A DNA stretch of 64,000 nucleotides from Halioglobus maricola (GCF_009388985.1 NZ_CP036422.1:1316501-1380500); one strand, 5' to 3'. Counted from the first letter of the stretch, positions 18,775 through 28,567 are shown. Program-made: numbers and translations. Notes: generated by a model from the letters alone, not told the origin.

Positions 18775-20007
18775 GTTAATCTGGTAGTCGGTGAGTTCGA
18801 TGCCGTGGCTACCCGGCGGCAAACTGGTGGCGATCGCCACTGTTTCCCCGCGACTGCGGTTGGCTACTTCTTGTAAATCTACCATCTTGGGCGAACCGTA
18901 CTCGCGTTTGCGCGGGTCCAGCACCAAAATGACTTTCGGCAGCAGTCTGCGTGTGCGGCTGTCCGCCACGACGATGCCCACTTCGCCGCTGGTGAGTTCA
19001 ACCAGCGTGCCTGCGGGGTAGATGCCTATGGCCTGGATAAATGCTTCCACCAATTCTGTCTGGAACAAGCGGTCGCGCTCCTGATACATCTCGCGCAATG
19101 CATCGGCCGGGGCCTTGGCGGGTGCGTACGGTCGTTCCGAGGTCATGGCGTCGTAGACGTCAACAATGGCGGCGATTCGGGCAAACGGTGGAATCCGGTC
19201 GCCGCTGAGACCGCGCGGATAACCGCTGCCGTCCCAGCGCTCGTGGTGAAAACCCACCATGTCGAGCACGTCCTGATTCTGGATGCCGCTCTTTTTCACT
19301 AAATGCACGCCGTGCGCCACATGGTGGCGGACCTCCCGCATTTCTTCGTCGGTCAACGGCCGGTCTGCTTTCAGCAGTTCAGGATCGACCAGTAATTTGC
19401 CTACATCCATCAACATGCCGCCCACGGCCAGCGAGCGCAGATCGTGCCGTTGCATGCCCAGTTGCCTGCCCAGTGCGATGGCCCAGATGGTGGTGCTGAT
19501 GGAGTGATGGTAGCTGTATTCGTCGTGTTGCTTCAGGCGGCCTAACCAGAGACAGGCATCCGGATTGCGGCTGATACTGTCGATCAGCGGGTTGGCAATT
19601 TTCTTGATGCGGACGGCATCGAGCTTGCCGCGTTTGGCTGCCTGCTCGTAGATACCTGTGATATCGAAGACCAGGGTGTCCAGGGCGGCTCGCGCCCGGG
19701 GGTGTTCCTCGCGCCATTCGTTGACATCGTTGTAGGGGGTGAGGTTGCGGCCAGTGAAGATGCTATCCAGTGGAATGCGCTGGCGATCCACCTGGCTCTG
19801 GCGAGCGACCTTGGGGGTGATATAGCGGCTTTTGCGCGTGTCGATATAGACGAAGTGACACAGCTCGCGGACCTGGTTGATATCAGTCTCGGATTCGAGC
19901 AGAAAACCCTGGGTATAGAACGGCGTTCCCAGCCACGGCCGGTCCAGTCCACTGATGAACATGCCGATGGCGAGATCCGAAACTTCTACTTTCAGGGTTT
20001 GGAGCAT
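18769..20007 (-). CDS. HD-GYP domain protein with DUF3391 N-terminus and degenerate HD motif
   Basis: 412 residues. The N-terminal DUF3391 region spans about 1-130 ('KVEVSDLAIGMFISGLDRPWLGTPFYTQGF' in parts). The HD-GYP domain follows with His167/168, His229, 'HHERWDGSGYP' (254-264) and 'IVDVYDAM' (282-288). HD-GYP enzymes hydrolyse cyclic di-GMP with a two- or three-metal centre. Here the eponymous His-Asp is Met200-Asp201 ('GGMLMDVGKLLV'), so one metal ligand is missing while GYP is intact. Either activity is altered or the protein only binds c-di-GMP or the GGDEF partner. It lies 147 bases downstream of the EamA gene with no strong terminator between. Confidence 0.9.
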   Translation of the reverse strand: MLQTLKVEVSDLAIGMFISGLDRPWLGTPFYTQGFLLESETDINQVRELCHFVYIDTRKSRYITPKVARQSQVDRQRIPLDSIFTGRNLTPYNDVNEWREEHPRARAALDTLVFDITGIYEQAAKRGKLDAVRIKKIANPLIDSISRNPDACLWLGRLKQHDEYSYHHSISTTIWAIALGRQLGMQRHDLRSLAVGGMLMDVGKLLVDPELLKADRPLTDEEMREVRHHVAHGVHLVKKSGIQNQDVLDMVGFHHERWDGSGYPRGLSGDRIPPFARIAAIVDVYDAMTSERPYAPAKAPADALREMYQERDRLFQTELVEAFIQAIGIYPAGTLVELTSGEVGIVVADSRTRRLLPKVILVLDPRKREYGSPKMVDLQEVANRSRGETVAIATSLPPGSHGIELTDYQINA

Positions 20008-20153
20008 AGCGCCCAGCCCAAATCACAACTTATCCATTGTTCAACATATCCCATGCCCCATGGACTGTCCGGCAAAAACTCCACTTTTATGCAATTACTG
20101 TGACGCAGGTCCAGATCGCACTATTGGGGTTATTTGTGGCCAAAAAGGTGGTG

Positions 20154-21032
20154 TCAGCTGGAATTCGCTGCTTGCTGGCTGCGCGCCAGGAATATGGTGA
20201 GGAGTCCGCCACTGATCACCAGAGCGCTGCCGAGCAGTGACCAGGTGTCCGGGACCTGATCCCAGATCAGCCAACCCCAGAATCCACCCAGCACCACGGC
20301 CAGATAATTGATCGGGGCAATCGCGTGGGCGGGCGCCAGAGCATAGGCGCGTGTATAAAGGCGTAGCGTGTAGTAGATCGCAATGCCCACGTAGAGCATC
20401 GCGGCCCAGACCTGCCAGTCCAGCCCGGTGAAATCACCGAGACTGAAAGGCGCAACGCAGGCCAGGGACAGCACGAAGTAGTACAGAAGTATCCGCGAGG
20501 CGGGTTCGGTAGACGCGAGTTTGTGGGTAGCCACCATGGAGATGGCCAGGCACAGGGCGGATAGAAAACCACCCGCGTGCCACCAGCTCAGGCCCTCAGG
20601 GCTGGGCCGGAGAATCACGCCAACGCCAATGAAACCGATTAACAGTGGTACCCAGGCGCTCGGCGCAATCCGCTCGCGGCTCCAGAGCCAGATCACCAGC
20701 GGTACGGTCAGCGGTGCGCTCTGGCGCAGCAGCATGGCATCTACCATGGGTATGTTGTCGAGAGCGGCATAAAAAAGGTAAAAACCGAGAACACCCACCG
20801 CGCCGCGAAACAGGTGCAGACCGGCGCGCTCGGTGCGCAGGTTGACGAGGCCTGGGCGCAATGTGATGGGCAGGCACAAGATCAGGCACACCAGATATTG
20901 CACAGTGACGATGGCCTCGGTGCTGGCCTGACGCGAGGCGAACTTGGTGGCCACCGCCGCGGTACTCGCAATGATGATCATCAGTAGGGAAAGTGAGATC
21001 GCCTGGCGTATCTGCGGGGCAGACGCCGGCAT
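20154..21032 (-). CDS. EamA/DMT family transporter
   Basis: 292 residues with ten hydrophobic helices in two EamA repeats, from 'QAISLSLLMIIIASTAAVATKFAS' to 'LLGSALVISGGLLTIFLA'. The helix-4 pattern 'VDAMLLRQSAPLTVPLVIWLWSRERI' and 'GVILRPS' are typical of drug/metabolite exporters of the RhaT/YdcZ/PecM superfamily. The substrate is unknown. The ATG overlaps the stop of the M48 gene by one base (TAATG), so the two are cotranscribed. Confidence 0.88.
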   Translation of the reverse strand: MPASAPQIRQAISLSLLMIIIASTAAVATKFASRQASTEAIVTVQYLVCLILCLPITLRPGLVNLRTERAGLHLFRGAVGVLGFYLFYAALDNIPMVDAMLLRQSAPLTVPLVIWLWSRERIAPSAWVPLLIGFIGVGVILRPSPEGLSWWHAGGFLSALCLAISMVATHKLASTEPASRILLYYFVLSLACVAPFSLGDFTGLDWQVWAAMLYVGIAIYYTLRLYTRAYALAPAHAIAPINYLAVVLGGFWGWLIWDQVPDTWSLLGSALVISGGLLTIFLARSQQAANSS

Positions 21033-22495
21033 TACTGACCCTGGTAGCGTTCTTCGCGGGCGTATTTGAGCACTTCACCGGTGCCGGTGTGGTCTTCCTC
21101 GAGGCCATTCATGGAGGCACTGAATTTCGGCCCCCAGCGGCTGTCCAGACGTTCGGTCCAGGATTCCAGTGTTTCGCCGGGGCCTATTGTCGCTGTGCGC
21201 AGACGTATTCCGGTCACACTAGCGCGCTCCGCTGACGTCAGTGGGCGCATGCTCATGACCGCTTCGCGCATTTGTGGACGGAATTGATCAAGCCCCAGCG
21301 CCATCATGGTGTAGCTGCCGCGAGGAGTGGCAAGGAAAACATAGTGCATACTCACCGGCTCCTCGCCACTGGCGTCGGTGTAGGTCACCAGGTGTGCCGG
21401 CCACTCGCCGATTTTCAATGGGCGGGTCTGGTCCGGTTCGATACCGCCGCGCTCGCGCATGCGGGTAATGAGCGCCGCAGCATAGCCGTCGGGGGTGAAC
21501 TCCCCTGGGTTGGCACCAAGCGCCATGTAGGCGCCTTCTTTCTCGGTTTCGGTAGCGCCGACAAAGCGGGGGGTGTTGATGGTCTCCCAGCCGCTGGGGA
21601 AGGCAATGGTGAAGTCCATGTCAGTACTCAGGAACCGGTCTTCCAGAAAAATACCCTGCTGCGGGTTCTGGGGCCCCCACCAGATACCGTCCAGGTGCTG
21701 GTATAGCTGTGTGCGGGTCGCGATAGGGGCGGTGGTGGTGTAAGTCAGCTTGGCGATCGTGGTTTCAATGTCAGCCACGCGTTGTGGCGTGGTGGGGTGG
21801 GTGTCCATGTAGTTGGCTTCGTGATGCTCGCCCGTGAGCAGGAATAAGGTGCGCTCGATGCCTTCCAGTGCGCCCGCGAGCGCTTCTGGATCGTAGCCGG
21901 TTTTGGCTGCAAGGCGCAGGCCGTATTCATCAGCTTCGGTCTCCTGGTCGCGGCTGTAGCCGGACAGATACACCTTGCCGGCGTGTTCGATGGGTGAGTT
22001 GATCATGTTGCCCAGGTCGTCGCTGACCACGCCCACGGCGCGGCCGGGCAGGGTGAGCAGGCCAGTTCCGAGGGAGCGACCCATCTGGCGCACGTGATGT
22101 CGCTGGGTGACGTGGCTGATCTCGTGGGCGAGTACGCATGCGAGTTCGTCTTCGCTGTTCATCTGTGAGAGCAGGCCGCGCGAGATGTAGATGAAACCGC
22201 CAGGGCTGGCGAAGGCGTTGGGTTCAAACTGGTCCACGACAGCAAACTGGAATTTATAAGGACTATCGACCAGTCCAGCGGTGAGGCGCTCGCCAACACT
22301 TCTTACATATGCTGTTAATTCCGGATCGTCGTAGAGACCGATTTGCTCGCTGACCTGCTGCGACATGGCCTGGCCCGCTGAGGTTTCTGCTTCCGGTGTT
22401 ACTACCGTGGTGATGCAGCCTCCCAGGGAGAGCAGGCCGAAGGCAGTGAGCGCACGGGCGAAGTGACGCGAGGTAGTGACAGCAGATGACAGCAT
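21032..22495 (-). CDS. M48 family metalloprotease, lipoprotein
   Basis: 487 residues from ATG 22495 (MLSSAVTTSRHF); a further in-frame ATG at 22534 would put 13 residues before a good lipoprotein signal, so I prefer the shorter form. Lipobox 'SLGGC'. The zinc site is 'LAHEISHVTQRH' (HExxH) with the third ligand in 'QETEADEYGLRLAAKTGY'. The C-terminal half is a conserved M48-linked domain with 'VSMHYVFLATPRGSYTMMALG'. It resembles BepA/LoiP-like periplasmic proteases that process outer-membrane proteins. It is divergent from exeA across a 129-base gap. Confidence 0.9.
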   Translation of the reverse strand: MLSSAVTTSRHFARALTAFGLLSLGGCITTVVTPEAETSAGQAMSQQVSEQIGLYDDPELTAYVRSVGERLTAGLVDSPYKFQFAVVDQFEPNAFASPGGFIYISRGLLSQMNSEDELACVLAHEISHVTQRHHVRQMGRSLGTGLLTLPGRAVGVVSDDLGNMINSPIEHAGKVYLSGYSRDQETEADEYGLRLAAKTGYDPEALAGALEGIERTLFLLTGEHHEANYMDTHPTTPQRVADIETTIAKLTYTTTAPIATRTQLYQHLDGIWWGPQNPQQGIFLEDRFLSTDMDFTIAFPSGWETINTPRFVGATETEKEGAYMALGANPGEFTPDGYAAALITRMRERGGIEPDQTRPLKIGEWPAHLVTYTDASGEEPVSMHYVFLATPRGSYTMMALGLDQFRPQMREAVMSMRPLTSAERASVTGIRLRTATIGPGETLESWTERLDSRWGPKFSASMNGLEEDHTGTGEVLKYAREERYQGQ

Positions 22496-22624
22496 GGTGA
22501 GAGGCTCGTTCAAATCCGGGAAAGTGACTGCCATTATCCCAGTACAACACGAGGGGGTCTATCTTTGCATCCGGCTTCCCCCACGGCGGTGTGATCTCGG
22601 CGTTGATCGTGCATAATGCCTCGC

Positions 22625-24328
22625 ATGTATCACCAGTACTTTGGCCTCAACGAGGCGCCTTTCTCCATTGCCGTGAACCCGCGCTACCTGTTTATGAGTG
22701 CGCGGCATCGGGACGCTTTGGCGCATCTGCTTTACGGCGTGGGTGCCGGCGGAGGGTTCATCCTGCTCACGGGCGAAGTGGGCACCGGCAAAACCACGAT
22801 TAATCGCTGTCTGTTGGAGCAGTTGCCCCAGGACACCGATGTAGCGATTATTCTGAATCCAGCCCTGAACGCGATGGAGTTGCTGGCGACGGTCTGTGAT
22901 GAGTTGGGCATTGAGTACGATCGGCAGGGACATACCCTCAAGAGCCTGACCGATGCCCTGCACAGCTATCTGCTGGAGAATCATCGCAAGGGTCGTAAGA
23001 CGGTGTTGATGATCGATGAAGCGCAGCACCTTGATTTTGAAGTGCTGGAGCAGATTCGCCTGCTTACGAACCTCGAGACCAACAGCGAGAAATTGCTGCA
23101 AATCATTCTGATCGGCCAACCCGAGCTGGCGCAGCTATTGGCGCGCCCGGAATTACGTCAGCTCAATCAGCGGATTACCGCTCGCTATAATCTCGAGCCA
23201 CTGAATCTGGCCGAGACCGGTGCGTACATACAGCACCGATTGCAGGTGGCCGGTATGACTGCAGACCGGCAAATTTTTCCACCGGCGGTAGTGAAAGGCA
23301 TTTACCGTCAAACCCGCGGTATTCCACGGCTGATCAATGTGCTGTGTGACCGAATCATGCTCGGCGCCTACGGCCGCGGCAAGAGTCGCGCCGACATGGC
23401 CATGTTGCGGCTCGCCACCCGCGAGGTTATGGGAGAAGAGTTGACGCCAGTCTCATCTGCGGCCTGGCTGCCCTGGGTGGGTGCCGCCGCCGTGCTGGCG
23501 TTGCTTGCCGGGGGCGGCTGGTGGTATATGCAGCAGGCACCCATTGCCTCGAACCCGGTTGCTCAGGAGCCGGTAGCACAGGAGCCAGTAGCACAAGAGC
23601 CAGTAGCACAAGAGCCAATCGTTGCTCAGTCAATGGAGGCTGCAGAGAACTTCCCCGAGCCGGAAGCCGCAGTAGCGCAGACAGCGACTGCAGCAGTGCC
23701 GGCGCCTACAGACAACTGGTTGCTGTCGCCCGCCGATGCCGAGGCGTTGCTGTGGTCGTTCCATTCGCCGCAGGTTTTTGGCGGTGAACTGTGCAGTATC
23801 GAAATTGAACCAGCTCTCGTATGCAGTGACGGCCAGGTGACCACCTGGGATGAGTTGACCGTGTTTGACCGTCCGCTGTTAGTACCACTCGTCACGCCTG
23901 AGCGTTTCGCAGCCGCGGCCATATTGTTGGGCGTGGAGGGACGCAATGCCTGGGTAGTGGACGCCAATGGTTCCGCGCAACGACTCGCATTGGCTGAGTT
24001 AGCCCCGCTTTGGAATGGCGGCTATCGCTTTTTGTGGCGTGCTCCCACGGCGTTCGAACGCCCAATCGCTGAAGGTGACGCGAGCGATGCGGTCGCTGAG
24101 GTCGCGCTACTGTTCGCCCGCCTCGATGGGCAGGCGCGCCCGTTAACTGAGCGTCGATTTAATGCCGCGTTGAAGCAGCGGGTGGTGATGTTTCAGCGGG
24201 CGCAGGGGCTGGAGGCAGATGGTGTCGTGGGCGTACAGACTCTGCAACAGTTAAATTCTGCGCTGGGCATCGACCCGTCAGCGAGCACGCTGCGACAGCA
24301 ACTGGCGGACATGTCCGCCGCGCAATGA
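22625..24328 (+). CDS. exeA: ExeA/GspA-like secretion ATPase with peptidoglycan-binding domain
   Basis: About 567 residues from ATG 22625 (MYHQYFGLNEAPF, the standard ExeA opening); ATG 22616 is an alternative. AAA ATPase: Walker A 'GEVGTGKTT' (50-58), Walker B 'VLMIDEAQHL' (127-136). After 'AWLPWVGAAAVLALLAGG', a single membrane helix, comes a tandem PVAQE linker and a periplasmic half ending in a peptidoglycan-binding fold ('FQRAQGLEADGVVGVQTLQQLNSALG'). With GspB, ExeA remodels peptidoglycan so the type II secretin can assemble. gspB follows 10 bases later. The rest of the type II system is not in the window. Confidence 0.92.
   Translation: MYHQYFGLNEAPFSIAVNPRYLFMSARHRDALAHLLYGVGAGGGFILLTGEVGTGKTTINRCLLEQLPQDTDVAIILNPALNAMELLATVCDELGIEYDRQGHTLKSLTDALHSYLLENHRKGRKTVLMIDEAQHLDFEVLEQIRLLTNLETNSEKLLQIILIGQPELAQLLARPELRQLNQRITARYNLEPLNLAETGAYIQHRLQVAGMTADRQIFPPAVVKGIYRQTRGIPRLINVLCDRIMLGAYGRGKSRADMAMLRLATREVMGEELTPVSSAAWLPWVGAAAVLALLAGGGWWYMQQAPIASNPVAQEPVAQEPVAQEPVAQEPIVAQSMEAAENFPEPEAAVAQTATAAVPAPTDNWLLSPADAEALLWSFHSPQVFGGELCSIEIEPALVCSDGQVTTWDELTVFDRPLLVPLVTPERFAAAAILLGVEGRNAWVVDANGSAQRLALAELAPLWNGGYRFLWRAPTAFERPIAEGDASDAVAEVALLFARLDGQARPLTERRFNAALKQRVVMFQRAQGLEADGVVGVQTLQQLNSALGIDPSASTLRQQLADMSAAQ
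23555..23614 (+). repeat. 15-base tandem repeat encoding PVAQE, four copies
   Basis: Four tandem copies of a CCNGTNGCNCANGAG unit inside exeA, just after the membrane helix. They encode (PVAQE)4, an acidic proline-rich spacer through the periplasm. Third-position differences show the copies are not very recent. Copy number may vary between strains. Confidence 0.85.
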
Positions 24329-24338
24329 GGTAAACCGC

Positions 24339-25166
24339 TTGTCTCTGATTCTGGATGCACTGAACCGCTCTCGCACGGAGCAGGGCGATGTGCCAAGCAT
24401 CGCAACCCAGCACAGCGGTGAACTGGAGCACGATGCTGGCCAGCGTTGGGCGCTGTGGGTAGCGCTGGCGGTGGCGCTGCTCATCATCGTGGTATTGCTA
24501 TTGGATCGTATTGGTGAGGACGCTCCAGTAGCGGTGCACGACATAAGCGAAGCGCCAATGGCGGCAAAGCCCGCACCCGTGTCGGAACCTAAGCCCGAAC
24601 CTAAGCCCGAGCCCGGAGCACAGCCCAAATCCGAGCCTCAGCCTAAAACCTTGCCCAGGCCTGAGCTGCGTCTGCCAACTGCTCCCGCGCGAACCGGGCC
24701 CGCAGTGCCAGCCCTGGCACAACAACCGCAGGCGGAGGTCAGTGCGCTCTACGCCCAGCGGGAATCCGCCCCCAACGCGCCGACTGTCGCGGCCGCAGCT
24801 GAGCCAGCGCCAGCAGTCGACCCCGTCGTGTCTGACAGTGTACGTGAGGATGTTATCGATCTAGAGGCGATGCTGGAGCTGGCGGAAGATGAGTTAGAGA
24901 ATGCGCGCCTGGAGGAGCATCCGGCGCCTTTTCTGGAAGCCCTGTCCCAACAGGTCAAGGACGACATACCTACGCTCTATTATCATCGCCACGATTATTC
25001 CGGCAAGCCGGCCCAGTCGCGGGTAACGCTTAATGGCAAATCAATAGCCACCGGGGGTAAGACTAACGGTTTTAAAGTTGAAGAGATTCTTGCCGATTCG
25101 GTGGTGCTCACCTATGGCGGCACCACCTTTCGCCTGAGGGCGCTCAATAGCTGGGTCAATCTCTGA
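24339..25166 (+). CDS. gspB: General secretion pathway protein B
   Basis: 275 residues with a TTG start giving 'MSLILDALNRSRTEQGD', the conserved GspB N-terminus. One membrane helix ('WALWVALAVALLIIVVLLLD', about 33-52), a TonB-like Pro-Lys/Glu spacer ('EPKPEPKPEPG'), an alanine-rich region and the C-terminal GspB domain ('YHRHDYSGKPAQSRVTLNGKS', 'GFKVEEILADSVVLTYGG', 'FRLRALNSWVNL'). It forms the inner-membrane ExeAB complex that spans to the peptidoglycan for secretin insertion. It sits 10 bases after exeA and ends directly against the convergent phosphatase gene. Confidence 0.92.
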   Translation: MSLILDALNRSRTEQGDVPSIATQHSGELEHDAGQRWALWVALAVALLIIVVLLLDRIGEDAPVAVHDISEAPMAAKPAPVSEPKPEPKPEPGAQPKSEPQPKTLPRPELRLPTAPARTGPAVPALAQQPQAEVSALYAQRESAPNAPTVAAAAEPAPAVDPVVSDSVREDVIDLEAMLELAEDELENARLEEHPAPFLEALSQQVKDDIPTLYYHRHDYSGKPAQSRVTLNGKSIATGGKTNGFKVEEILADSVVLTYGGTTFRLRALNSWVNL

Positions 25167-25178
25167 TCAGAGACCCAG
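25151..25178. terminator. Hairpin shared by the convergent gspB and phosphatase stop codons
   Basis: TCTCTGATCAGAGA (25159-25172) is a perfect 14-base palindrome holding both stop codons. With flanking CTGGGT and ACCCAG it extends to a longer stem with a 4-base bulge. There is no clear T-run, so a bidirectional terminator or RNA-stabilising role is only possible. Confidence 0.35.
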
Positions 25179-26564
25179 ATAGGCTTTCATGATGCCGAAG
25201 ATTTCTGGCTGGCGCAGATAGGGCGGCACCAAACCTTCTCCCTCCTCGTTTGCATACAGGGGTACAGCCGCTCCAGTGTGTTCTTCCATTATAAAATTGC
25301 TGGTGGCGTAGTTCACCATCATGGCACCGCCTTCGGGTGTCTCGATCACTGACACGTGGCCGGGGCTGTAGATGGGGATGGGATACTTGGCGAACATGCT
25401 CGGAAAGGCCAGTAACTGCGCCGCTTGGGAATGATCCGCCGTGACAATGATGAGGGTGCGCGGGTTTTTGTCAGCAAATGCCAAGGCGCTGGCCAGTGCT
25501 TCGTCCAATTGCTCCACTTCTCCGATCGAACCACAGGGCTTGCGCTCGTGTGACTGTTTGTCGATCGAGGCGGATTCGATGGTGAGGAAGAAACCTCTGT
25601 CGTTATCCTGTGCGAGGTGGGTCAGAGCGGCATCTGTCATCTGCTTGAGCGTGGGAACAGCGGCGAACTCCGGGTTGGGCTCGCACTCCATGCTCTCGGG
25701 CAAGGTCACGTCTCCCAGGTAGTCGTGAACGTAGTTAAGCAGGCTGGGCTCTGGCTGTTCTGATATCCGGCCGCCTTCGCCCTGGAGGCGCACCGGCATG
25801 GTGCTGGGAGAGAACAGGCCAAGCAATGGCTTTCCGGGGCGGGCGGCAGTGAGCTCATCCGCATTTTGCAGGATCTGGTATCCCTCGTCCTGGGCAACTT
25901 CCAGCACGGTTTTGTTCTGGCCTTCGGCCATTGGCGTGAAGTGCTGGCTGCCACCGCCGAGCAGAACGTCCACACCAGAAACCGCAAGCTGCTCTGAGAT
26001 TGAGCCTGGCCCACCATTCTTTTTCATGTCCTGTGGGCAGCCGCCAAGATCAATACCTTTGTATTCGACTTTCTCGATCTGGTCCGGGTTTTCACAGAAT
26101 CGCAGAGCGACATGAGCCGCGAAGGACGAAGGTGTTGCGTCGGTAATACTGGCCGTGGACACAATGCCAGTGCGATAGCCTGCCGTCTGTGCCAATTCGA
26201 TAATGGTGGGAATATCCTGATCACTTCCGGCGGTGGTGCCAATCCGCGCCGGGCTGGTTACAACCCCGGTTGCCATGCTGGTGGCGGTGTTGGCGGAGTC
26301 GGCGACATAGAGCGGCTTGCCGTTAACCTTGTCCTCCACGGTCAGGATCTGGGAGGCCCCCCTAACGGGCATTTTATCCAGCAGCAGTTCGCCGGTTGCA
26401 CCCTTGAGATAGTTGCGTGCGATGGTGACCTGCTGCTCGTCCATGCCATCGCCTATGATCAGAATGACGTGGCGCGGCTCGCTGACGGCCGGAGCATCCT
26501 GGGCGAGACTGAGGGTGGAGCTAAGGGCCAGGGCGGCCGCAGTGGCAAAGACAGTTTTGTGCAT
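25167..26564 (-). CDS. Alkaline phosphatase
   Basis: 465 residues with a signal peptide ('MHKTVFATAAALALSSTLSLAQ', Sec type), so periplasmic. 'VILIIGDGMDEQQVTIARNY' supplies the first metal Asp; the nucleophile is the Ser of 'VADSANTATSMATG'; 'TADHSQA' and 'YSPGHVSV' supply later metal ligands. This is the PhoA superfamily arrangement that releases phosphate from esters. I cannot assign it to PhoA proper because the Arg166-equivalent is not clear. No Pho box was recognised upstream. The gene shares its end with gspB. Confidence 0.9.
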   Translation of the reverse strand: MHKTVFATAAALALSSTLSLAQDAPAVSEPRHVILIIGDGMDEQQVTIARNYLKGATGELLLDKMPVRGASQILTVEDKVNGKPLYVADSANTATSMATGVVTSPARIGTTAGSDQDIPTIIELAQTAGYRTGIVSTASITDATPSSFAAHVALRFCENPDQIEKVEYKGIDLGGCPQDMKKNGGPGSISEQLAVSGVDVLLGGGSQHFTPMAEGQNKTVLEVAQDEGYQILQNADELTAARPGKPLLGLFSPSTMPVRLQGEGGRISEQPEPSLLNYVHDYLGDVTLPESMECEPNPEFAAVPTLKQMTDAALTHLAQDNDRGFFLTIESASIDKQSHERKPCGSIGEVEQLDEALASALAFADKNPRTLIIVTADHSQAAQLLAFPSMFAKYPIPIYSPGHVSVIETPEGGAMMVNYATSNFIMEEHTGAAVPLYANEEGEGLVPPYLRQPEIFGIMKAYLGL

Positions 26565-26712
26565 GTTCGATCCTTAGAAGGCAGCGACATTTACTCGGTT
26601 AGCAGAGTGATATCAGGCGGAGGCTATTGATACCACAAAGTCTGTGTTACTGCCTCATTATGGCACTGGAAACGGGCCGTGGTCGCGATATCCAACCGCT
26701 GATGCCTGATAG

Positions 26713-26739
26713 TGGTGCCTGTGCACCAAAATGCATGCA
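26713..26739. promoter_or_regulatory. NtrC-like binding sites upstream of glnK-amtB
   Basis: TGGTGC-CTGT-GCACCA (26713-26728) is a perfect inverted repeat. Overlapping it, TGCACCAAAATGCATGCA (26722-26739) matches the enteric NtrC consensus TGCACCAAAATGGTGCA except for a one-base insertion and one substitution in the right arm. Both sit about 75-100 bases before the predicted sigma54 start point, a usual enhancer distance. Confidence 0.5.
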
Positions 26740-26750
26740 GTGACGCTTAA

Positions 26751-27200
<450 letters not shown>

Positions 27201-27211
27201 GGACAATAACA

Positions 27212-28516
27212 ATGCGTACCATGAACAAGCTGGCGTTGCTCGCTGGCACTGCGCTGTTCGCCAATGCGGCCAGCGCCAGTGAAATCAACCAGGCTGACAC
27301 CGCCTGGATTTTGACCGCCACCGCCCTGGTCCTCTTTATGACCATTCCGGGCCTTTCGCTGTTTTACGGCGGCCTTGTGCGGGTCAAGAACGTTTTGTCG
27401 GTGCTCATGCAGTGTTTTGCACTAACTTGCCTGATGTCGCTGCTCTGGTTTGCTTTGGGCTATACCATCGCTTTCGGCTCTGATGGGGTAGAGCAGGGCG
27501 CCTTTATCGGCGACTTCGGCAATATTTTCCTGATGGGCATATCAATCGACAGTGTGAATGGCAGCATTCCATCAACCCTGTTTGCCACCTTCCAGATGAC
27601 GTTTGCCATCATTACCCCAGCGTTGATTGTGGGCGCGTTCGCTGAGCGCATGCGTTTTTCCGCGATGCTGATTTTCAGCTCTATCTGGCTGCTGGTAGTT
27701 TACGCTCCCGTGTGTCACTGGGTGTGGGGTGGCGGCTGGCTCGGCAATATGGGCCTGCAGGATTTCGCTGGCGGCACTGTGGTGCATATCACCGCGGCCG
27801 TGGCAGCTTTGGTGGCAGCGATGATGATGGGGCCACGCAAGGGCTATGGCAAAGTGGCCATGCCTCCGCATAACCTGACTCTGACAGTCGCCGGTGCCGG
27901 CATGCTGTGGGTGGGCTGGTTCGGCTTTAACGCCGGCTCCGCCGTTGCAGCAGATAATAGCGCAGCCATGGCCATGCTCGTCACTCACCTTTCTGCGTCA
28001 GCCGGAGCGCTGGCCTGGATGGCGATGGAGTGGATCCGTCATGGTAAGCCTTCTGTGCTGGGTATTGTCACCGGTATGGTCGCAGGCCTGGGTACAATCA
28101 CCCCGGCATCCGGTTCTGTCGGTCCTGCTGCGGCTGTAGTCATCGGCCTTTCTGCGGGCGTTGTGTGTTATTTCGCTACTAACTGGATCAAGAACACTCT
28201 CAAAATCGACGACAGCCTCGATGTGTTCCCGGTCCACGGTGTCGGTGGCATCCTCGGTACACTGTTGGCCGGTGTGTTTGCTTCACAGCAACTGGGCATT
28301 TTCAGTGGCAACGGTTTCTCCGATGGTATCGAAAGCATCGGTGGCCAGATGATGGTGCAGGCCACTGGCGTGGTCGCGACCTTTGTGTATACCGCTGTCG
28401 CCTCCTGGATCATCCTCAAGTTTGTAGATGTGATCGTTGGTTTGCGCATCGATGAGGAAGAGGAGACCCAGGGTCTCGACCTGGTGCTTCACGATGAGCG
28501 CGGCTACGACTTGTAG
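27212..28516 (+). CDS. amtB: Ammonium transporter
   Basis: 434 residues with a cleavable signal ('MRTMNKLALLAGTALFANAASAS') and 11 membrane helices, as in AmtB. 'LFYGGLVRVKNVLSVLMQ' is the family signature. The pore twin histidines are in 'VVHITAAVAALVAA' and 'VFPVHGVGGILGTLLAGVF'. 'WVGWFGFNAGSA' and 'ERMRFSAMLIFSS' are also conserved. It takes up ammonium at low concentration and is gated by GlnK, encoded 11 bases upstream. A strong terminator follows. Confidence 0.96.
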   Translation: MRTMNKLALLAGTALFANAASASEINQADTAWILTATALVLFMTIPGLSLFYGGLVRVKNVLSVLMQCFALTCLMSLLWFALGYTIAFGSDGVEQGAFIGDFGNIFLMGISIDSVNGSIPSTLFATFQMTFAIITPALIVGAFAERMRFSAMLIFSSIWLLVVYAPVCHWVWGGGWLGNMGLQDFAGGTVVHITAAVAALVAAMMMGPRKGYGKVAMPPHNLTLTVAGAGMLWVGWFGFNAGSAVAADNSAAMAMLVTHLSASAGALAWMAMEWIRHGKPSVLGIVTGMVAGLGTITPASGSVGPAAAVVIGLSAGVVCYFATNWIKNTLKIDDSLDVFPVHGVGGILGTLLAGVFASQQLGIFSGNGFSDGIESIGGQMMVQATGVVATFVYTAVASWIILKFVDVIVGLRIDEEEETQGLDLVLHDERGYDL

Positions 28517-28537
28517 TCCGCAGCCATGTTGCAAAGT

Positions 28538-28564
28538 AGGGCGGCCCCAGGGTCGCCCTTTTTT
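28538..28564 (+). terminator. Rho-independent terminator after amtB
   Basis: AGGGCGGCC (28538-28546), loop CCAG, GGTCGCCCT (28551-28559), then a run of T to 28564. The 9-base stem has one G-T wobble. It lies 22 bases after the amtB stop and just ahead of the convergent membrane-protein gene. Confidence 0.88.
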
Positions 28565-28567
28565 ATG

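Noticed and set aside
23555..23614. Short regular repeats as a possible CRISPR
   Set aside because: They are in-frame 15-base coding repeats with no spacers.
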